From: Rhodohalobacter sulfatireducens
Lineage (GTDB): Bacteria; Bacteroidota; Rhodothermia; Balneolales; Balneolaceae
Direction of reading: 5' to 3'
Assembly (NCBI RefSeq): GCF_022012475.1
Contig: NZ_JAKLWS010000038.1
Location: forward strand, 1-39,200
DNA: 39,200 nt
Shown: positions 34,407-39,200 of the stretch, piece after piece
How the letters are laid out: every line of letters begins with the position of its first letter
Numbering within the stretch: position 1 is the stretch's first letter
Position numbers and translations under genes: made by a program
Notes under the pieces: generated by a model
Databases searched by the model: none
Seen by the model: only the letters and a program-made list of their open reading frames with translations
What the model was told of the DNA's origin: nothing

Positions 34407-37400
34407 ATGGGCAAGGGTGCAGCGATATCAATAGTTTTGTGTATGCTATTTACGGCCGGAGTGCATTCACAGTCACCTGAGTTCAGGCATTTAACCATTA
34501 ATGACGGCCTCTCTCAAAACGCCGTTTTCGCTATTACACAAGATCATAAAGGGTTCATGTGGTTTGGCACGAAAGACGGGCTGAATCGGTACGATGGGCA
34601 AACGTTTAAAGTGTTTCAGCATAACCCAACCGATTCTACCAGCATATCCGGAAATTATATCCAGGCACTTCATACAGATCTACGAGGATGGGTGTGGGCC
34701 GGCACATTGGAAAGTGGTCTCAATTATTATCAACCAGAAAAAGATCAGTTTTCAAGTTTGGACCATTTGGATGGTTTGTCAGATAATCTTGCCCAAGAGC
34801 AAATAACGAGCATCTCCAGTGGCATTCATGGTACTCTTTGGGTTGGCACGGCCACGAATGGTTTATACAAGATAGATCGTGATAAGGAAAAAGGCATTCC
34901 CATTTCAGTCACAAATTATTCAAAAGAAGACGGGCTGTCTAATAACTATATATATGAGATTTATGTTGATAAAAATGGTGAAACTTGGGTTGGAACAGAC
35001 AGAAACGTCAGTAAATATCAACCTGAAAGAGATTCATTTCTCAACTATGAGATTGAATTTGATGAGCCAAATCAAAAAGATTACCTCTTTTACTATGCCA
35101 TTGATGGAATCCATGAAGGTCCCGATAACAAACTATGGCTGGGAACAACAGAGGGACTCGTACTCTTCAATAAATCTACCGGTGCAACTGAAAGGTTTTC
35201 TTATCAAGAGTATGCAAATAGGGATGGGTATAACAGAATTCGGAGAATAGCCGAAGATTTAAATGGAAATTTATGGTTGGCCACTCCTTCTGAACTGACA
35301 ATATTTAATCCGGTAACATTTGAATATAAATCCTATACAAGCGACCCTTCTGATGCATCATCCATCAGTTTTGATAGCATTACGGCTCTGTTTAAAAGCA
35401 GAAACGGCCTTATGTGGATTGGAACTGCCGGAATGGGAATTGATATCTATGATCCAAAATCGAATCGGTTCCCGACACTCACCGGAATTGATCATCTTCC
35501 GGATCTATCCAATTTCAGCATACGTGAGATTATAGAAGATCGAAACGGAGATGTTTGGATCATTTCACATCGTCCTTATCGATGGAAACGGAATGAGCAG
35601 ACCCTTGAAAATGTGAATAATCTTTTCATTCCGGATGAATTTCCCAGGCCCTACGAAATTGAAATTTGGGATTTGATCGAAGGAAGCCAAGGAAATTTAT
35701 GGGCAGCAACTACACATGGATTGATTGAATATGATCCGACAGAGAACCAGGCCGATATCTTTGAATATTCCCAAGGGAATAAAGATGGCTTACCACAGCG
35801 TGAAGTATATGGAGTTTTTGAAGACTCCGGAGGCAAAATTTGGGCAATCACTGAGAATTATCTATCTAACCTTATCGACCGAGAAACGGGGAGTTTTAAA
35901 AACTACAGGTACAATCCGAATGAATCGATTCGTGAGCAGATCCGACCCGTATTAACTGAGGAAAAGTCCGGTAATTTTTGGATCGGAACCTCTTACGGTT
36001 TGTCATATTTTGATAAATTTGCCGAATCTTTTCTGAAATTCGAACACGACTCTGCCGACCCGAACAGCCTGAGCCATAACCTGGTAAAAAGTATTCTTCC
36101 CGACCCCAATTATCCTGATCGTTTCCTATGGATCGGTACCTCGGGAGGGTTGAATAAGATGGATATCCAATCAAAAGAATTTACCCATTATACAACTGCT
36201 GACGGATTACCGAATAATGTAATCTACGCCATTTTACCTGACGACAGTGGCCACCTTTGGGTGAGTACCAATCGTGGACTCTCCAAATTTCACCCTGAAG
36301 AGATGAATTTTCGCAATTATGATGTACACGACGGACTGCAAAGCAACGAGTTTAATACAGGTGCATATTTCAGATCGTCCTCCGGTGAACTGTACTTTGG
36401 TGGAATTAGCGGTTTGAACTATTTCTATCCCGATCGAGTCACAGACAACCCGAATCCACCCGAAATTGCACTTACCGGCTTTGAAATTGATGGGCGTGAG
36501 ATAACATTTCAAGAATCAAAAGGGATATTAGACTCACCACTGACCTCGGCTCAAAACATTCAGGTAAGTCACAACGATGATGTGCTGGCCTTCCAGTTTG
36601 CAGCACTGGACTTCTCTGCTCCGGAAAAAAATCAGTATGCATATAAACTCGAGGGTTTAAGCGAAAATTGGATAGAGTCTGGAAATTACGCCTCTGCCGT
36701 TTTTACAAATATCCCACACGGCGAGTATTCACTTCGAATCAAAGCATCAAATAATGATGGCATTTGGAACGAAGCGGGAATAGGCATCGGGCTGATAGTA
36801 ACTCCTCCCTGGTGGCAGACATGGTGGGCATATTTCATCTACCTGGTTATCTTTTTGGGTGCCGGTTATTCACTTCGAAGATACGAACTCAATCGATATA
36901 ACCTGAAAAATCAACTGGAACTGGAACGGGTTCAAACAGAATCCCTGCGAAAACTCGATCATTTGAAATCAGAGTTTTTTGCCAACATATCTCACGAGTT
37001 CAGAACACCGTTGTCTCTGATCCTTGGGCAAATCGAGAATGTGCTGACATCAGATATCGACCGGAAAGATAAACGAAAACTGGAGATGGCTACACAAAAT
37101 GCCAACCGGCTCTTAACACTCATCAACCAGTTGCTTGATCTCTCCAAACTGGAGTCCGGTAAAATGAAAATGAATAATGATCAACATAACATTGTCAGCT
37201 TTTTAAAGAGTCTTCTATACTCATTTGAGACCCTGGCTGAATCGAAAGAGATCCGCCTTTTGTTTAACTCCGATTCAGATTGGATCCCTGTGATATTTGA
37301 TTCGGAAAAGATGGAACGTGTGTTTTTAAACCTGATTACAAATGCGTTCAAGTTTACGCCAGCGGGAGGCGAAATTGGGGTTGAAGTCAAACAAATTAAC

Positions 37401-38531
37401 GATGACAATATTGAAATTCGGGTGAAAGATACAGGGATAGGCATTCCGGCGGACCACATTAAAAATATTTTTGACCGTTTTTACCAGGCAGACAGTTCAT
37501 CAACCCGCCCCTATGAGGGAACCGGTATCGGGCTTGCACTTGTCAATGAATTTGTAAAACTGCACAATGGTAAAATAGAAGTTCAAAGCCGTTTCGAAAA
37601 TGAGACCGGAAATAACCAAACTGGAACGGTATTTATCATTCATCTCCCCACAGACCGGGTTGAAAAAGATTTTGCCTATAAAGTTGATGCTATTCGGCTT
37701 TCTCACCATGAATTTGAGTCAGAGGTTTCAAAATCTGTGACAAAGCATGTGGACCTGAATCTCATCTCATCCAACCTGGATAAAGAGATTCTATTAATTG
37801 TTGAAGACAATGCTGAAGTGAGGGAATTTATCCGGGAGCAGCTGGAGGAGGATTACAGAATTTTAGAAGCCGAAAATGGAGTGCAGGGAATTGAACTTTC
37901 GCAAGAAGAGATTCCAGACCTGATTATTTCAGATTTAATGATGCCTGAAATGGACGGATACGATTTCTGCAAACAGATTCGAAAGGATGAGAAGACAAGC
38001 CACATCCCGGTTATCATGCTGACTGCTAAAGCGGGATTGGAAGATAAATTGAAAGGCTTTGAAACAGGGATTGATGCCTATCTCACAAAACCGTTTAAAG
38101 TAAAAGAGTTGCAGGTTCGGGTTCGAAAACTCATACAACAGAGGAGGCAATTACGGGATCAATTTTCCGAAGCCGGTTTAATTCAGACTAAAAACGTTAC
38201 CGATGATTCCATCGAAAAAGTATTCCTTGAAAAAGCGATCTCAGTTGTAGAAAGCAATTTCAGCAATGAACAGTTCAAAGTGAACCATCTTGCGGGGAGT
38301 TTGAATATGAGTCCGGGGCAGTTGAATCGAAAACTCCAGGCTCTTGTCGATCAATCTGCCGTCCAGTTTATAATATCAGTTCGCTTACAACATGCAGCCA
38401 AGCAGTTAAGAGAAAAAAATAAAACCATTGCTGAGATTTCGTATGAGGTTGGTTATAACGATCAGGCTTATTTTACACGCGTATTCAAAAAACAGTTTGG
38501 TGTAAGCCCGTCGGAATTCAGGAAGAATTAG
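34407..38531 (+). CDS. Hybrid two-component system protein (sensor kinase/response regulator/AraC HTH)
   Basis: A 1374-aa one-protein two-component system. After a signal peptide (about 1-22) come 14 Reg_prop beta-propeller repeats of the type WFGTKDGLNRYDG (about 25-680), enough for two seven-bladed propellers in the periplasm. A Y_Y_Y domain (about 725-800) and one membrane helix (about 804-826) follow. The cytoplasm holds HisKA with His863 (ISHEFRTP), HATPase_c (NLITNAFKFTPAGG, GIGLALV), a receiver with Asp1176 (SDLMMPEMDG), and a C-terminal AraC HTH (about 1270-1374). All signalling residues are present. Such proteins usually sense a sugar and control a glycan-use locus. None is visible here; the next gene is a broken lipoprotein gene. 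Confidence 0.95.
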   Translation: MGKGAAISIVLCMLFTAGVHSQSPEFRHLTINDGLSQNAVFAITQDHKGFMWFGTKDGLNRYDGQTFKVFQHNPTDSTSISGNYIQALHTDLRGWVWAGTLESGLNYYQPEKDQFSSLDHLDGLSDNLAQEQITSISSGIHGTLWVGTATNGLYKIDRDKEKGIPISVTNYSKEDGLSNNYIYEIYVDKNGETWVGTDRNVSKYQPERDSFLNYEIEFDEPNQKDYLFYYAIDGIHEGPDNKLWLGTTEGLVLFNKSTGATERFSYQEYANRDGYNRIRRIAEDLNGNLWLATPSELTIFNPVTFEYKSYTSDPSDASSISFDSITALFKSRNGLMWIGTAGMGIDIYDPKSNRFPTLTGIDHLPDLSNFSIREIIEDRNGDVWIISHRPYRWKRNEQTLENVNNLFIPDEFPRPYEIEIWDLIEGSQGNLWAATTHGLIEYDPTENQADIFEYSQGNKDGLPQREVYGVFEDSGGKIWAITENYLSNLIDRETGSFKNYRYNPNESIREQIRPVLTEEKSGNFWIGTSYGLSYFDKFAESFLKFEHDSADPNSLSHNLVKSILPDPNYPDRFLWIGTSGGLNKMDIQSKEFTHYTTADGLPNNVIYAILPDDSGHLWVSTNRGLSKFHPEEMNFRNYDVHDGLQSNEFNTGAYFRSSSGELYFGGISGLNYFYPDRVTDNPNPPEIALTGFEIDGREITFQESKGILDSPLTSAQNIQVSHNDDVLAFQFAALDFSAPEKNQYAYKLEGLSENWIESGNYASAVFTNIPHGEYSLRIKASNNDGIWNEAGIGIGLIVTPPWWQTWWAYFIYLVIFLGAGYSLRRYELNRYNLKNQLELERVQTESLRKLDHLKSEFFANISHEFRTPLSLILGQIENVLTSDIDRKDKRKLEMATQNANRLLTLINQLLDLSKLESGKMKMNNDQHNIVSFLKSLLYSFETLAESKEIRLLFNSDSDWIPVIFDSEKMERVFLNLITNAFKFTPAGGEIGVEVKQINDDNIEIRVKDTGIGIPADHIKNIFDRFYQADSSSTRPYEGTGIGLALVNEFVKLHNGKIEVQSRFENETGNNQTGTVFIIHLPTDRVEKDFAYKVDAIRLSHHEFESEVSKSVTKHVDLNLISSNLDKEILLIVEDNAEVREFIREQLEEDYRILEAENGVQGIELSQEEIPDLIISDLMMPEMDGYDFCKQIRKDEKTSHIPVIMLTAKAGLEDKLKGFETGIDAYLTKPFKVKELQVRVRKLIQQRRQLRDQFSEAGLIQTKNVTDDSIEKVFLEKAISVVESNFSNEQFKVNHLAGSLNMSPGQLNRKLQALVDQSAVQFIISVRLQHAAKQLREKNKTIAEISYEVGYNDQAYFTRVFKKQFGVSPSEFRKN

Positions 38532-38572
38532 TAATCTCAACCTGTAAAAATGTATGATAACACCCGATTAAA

Positions 38573-38998
38573 TGTTATCTCCTGTTATCATCTTTACTTG
38601 TTTTATTATGTTGCGACAACCGGCAAAATAACTCGTTCAGCTTTACCGGCGAATGGACAATCGAATCTTACCATATTAACACCGAAGTAGATAGTGACAT
38701 CTTAAATGACCAAACTTATAAAGATGCCGGGTTCTTTCGATTTAAAAATGATGGTACCGGAATAGCTACAATTCAAATTCCCGGTATTTCACTTTCTCTG
38801 AACAATCCGTTTTCCTGGAGTTAACCTCAAGAGAGTGATGAGCTACCGATTGACTACAACATTGGAGAAGAATCATCTAATTATAATGTTTCTCACCAAT
38901 CAAGAAAAGATGGAGAATTGCTATATGTTCGTATAAACCAATATGGCGATACCAATTCTTTGTTTCGGACAATCAATTATCTTTCAAAAAAGAACTAA
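38573..38998 (+). pseudogene. Disrupted lipoprotein gene (lipocalin-like)
   Basis: A 141-codon frame reads LLSSLLVLLCCDN, a lipoprotein-like signal, then TGEWTIESYHINTEV, FFRFKNDGTGIATIQIPG and, after an in-frame TAA at 38822-38824, continues sensibly (DGELLYVRINQYGDTNSLF) to TAA at 38996. It has no usable start codon in frame; an ATG at 38572 is in another frame. The wording TGEWTIESY with a later DGTG strand resembles small lipocalin-like lipoproteins. Frame continuity across the stop argues for a recently inactivated gene. It lies 41 bp after the hybrid sensor stop and could once have been a target of it. Confidence 0.65.
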
Positions 38999-39027
38999 TC
39001 TACTTGCTGCTTAGTCTATGAGAAAAC

Positions 39028-39200
39028 AAATCATATTTGTCCAAAACGTTTTTGAAATCAGAAGACGTAGAGTCTGTCTCAGTCTTTCAGCCTGCTTGCA
39101 GGATTCCGCATGTAGACTTGGGGCGTTGCCCCAAGCTACGTTGTAACAGGCTTTCAGCCTGAAACATCACAGCCCGGGGCCTCGCCCTGGGTGGAAGAAC
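39028..39200. repeat. Palindrome-rich REP/MITE-like element, right copy (cut by window end)
   Basis: From 39074 the sequence matches the left copy in the same orientation with only a handful of differences over about 125 bases, including the CTTGGGGC/GCCCCAAG hairpin and the CAGGCT-TTC-AGCCTG hairpin. The stretch 39028-39073 is the reverse complement, with few changes, of the sequence following the left copy (243-290). The copy therefore shows its outer arm; the opposite arm would lie beyond the window. The hairpin near 39173 has one change (CCCGGGGC against GCCCTGGG). Confidence 0.8.

Noticed and set aside
82-39200. Whole window as a genomic island bounded by the two repeat copies
   Set aside because: The interior is largely core genes (leuS, ychF, nusB, tRNA) with no integrase; the copies are better explained as members of a dispersed repeat family.

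Overview
The window (about 39 kb, moderately AT-rich) looks like ordinary chromosome of a Bacteroidota/Balneolota-type bacterium, most likely Balneolaceae. This is inferred from gene content: a one-protein hybrid two-component system with a double beta-propeller, an ECF sigma factor paired with a Ser/Thr kinase-TPR protein, several Cys-lipobox lipoproteins, and few Shine-Dalgarno sites. No marker was searched, so the assignment is an inference. Housekeeping genes (leuS, ychF, nusB, tRNA-Val) are interleaved with accessory genes. I see no phage, IS transposase or CRISPR array.

Layout. 1-370: a palindrome-rich repeat element, of which a second copy runs off the right end (39028-39200). 371-4859: a secreted DUF6438 protein, a LonB-like protease followed directly by a tandem universal stress protein, and a GyrI-like protein. 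4873-11471 (minus strand): an amino-acid permease fused to a TrkA/RCK module, a secreted calcineurin-like phosphoesterase, and leucyl-tRNA synthetase. 11810-15186: ECF sigma factor plus membrane Ser/Thr kinase with TPRs. 15203-16843 (minus): a lipoprotein and a RES/Xre (MbcT/MbcA-like) toxin-antitoxin pair with its own predicted promoter. 16966-21143: deoC, a full aldehyde dehydrogenase, a short aldehyde dehydrogenase-like protein that together resemble a split ALDH16, and a SPOR lipoprotein. 21277-23609 (minus): ychF, a PPP-type phosphatase and nusB; then tRNA-Val(GAC). 24314-26786: a von Willebrand A lipoprotein with a strong terminator, AT-rich DNA holding possible gene remnants, and a small secreted protein. 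26949-33882 (minus): one long operon for a YbhGFSR-like exporter (TetR regulator, TolC-like channel, HlyD-like lipoprotein adaptor, a 35-aa microprotein with a good ribosome binding site, two ABC ATPases, two ABC-2 permeases), with a palindromic operator overlapping its promoter. 34407-38531: a 1374-aa hybrid sensor/AraC regulator, followed by a broken lipoprotein gene.

How they work together. deoC and the ALDH pair plausibly form a deoxyribose-5-phosphate/acetaldehyde route. The TetR-to-permease genes are one tripartite efflux unit that is probably autoregulated. The sigma factor and kinase form a signalling pair. lonB-usp looks like a stress/proteostasis pair.

The most noteworthy items are the split ALDH16-like pair next to deoC, the unannotated 35-aa gene inside the exporter operon, the permease-RCK fusion, the long-inverted-repeat element at both window ends, and the disrupted lipoprotein gene after the hybrid sensor. 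I did not find a convincing wholly new defence or mobile system.
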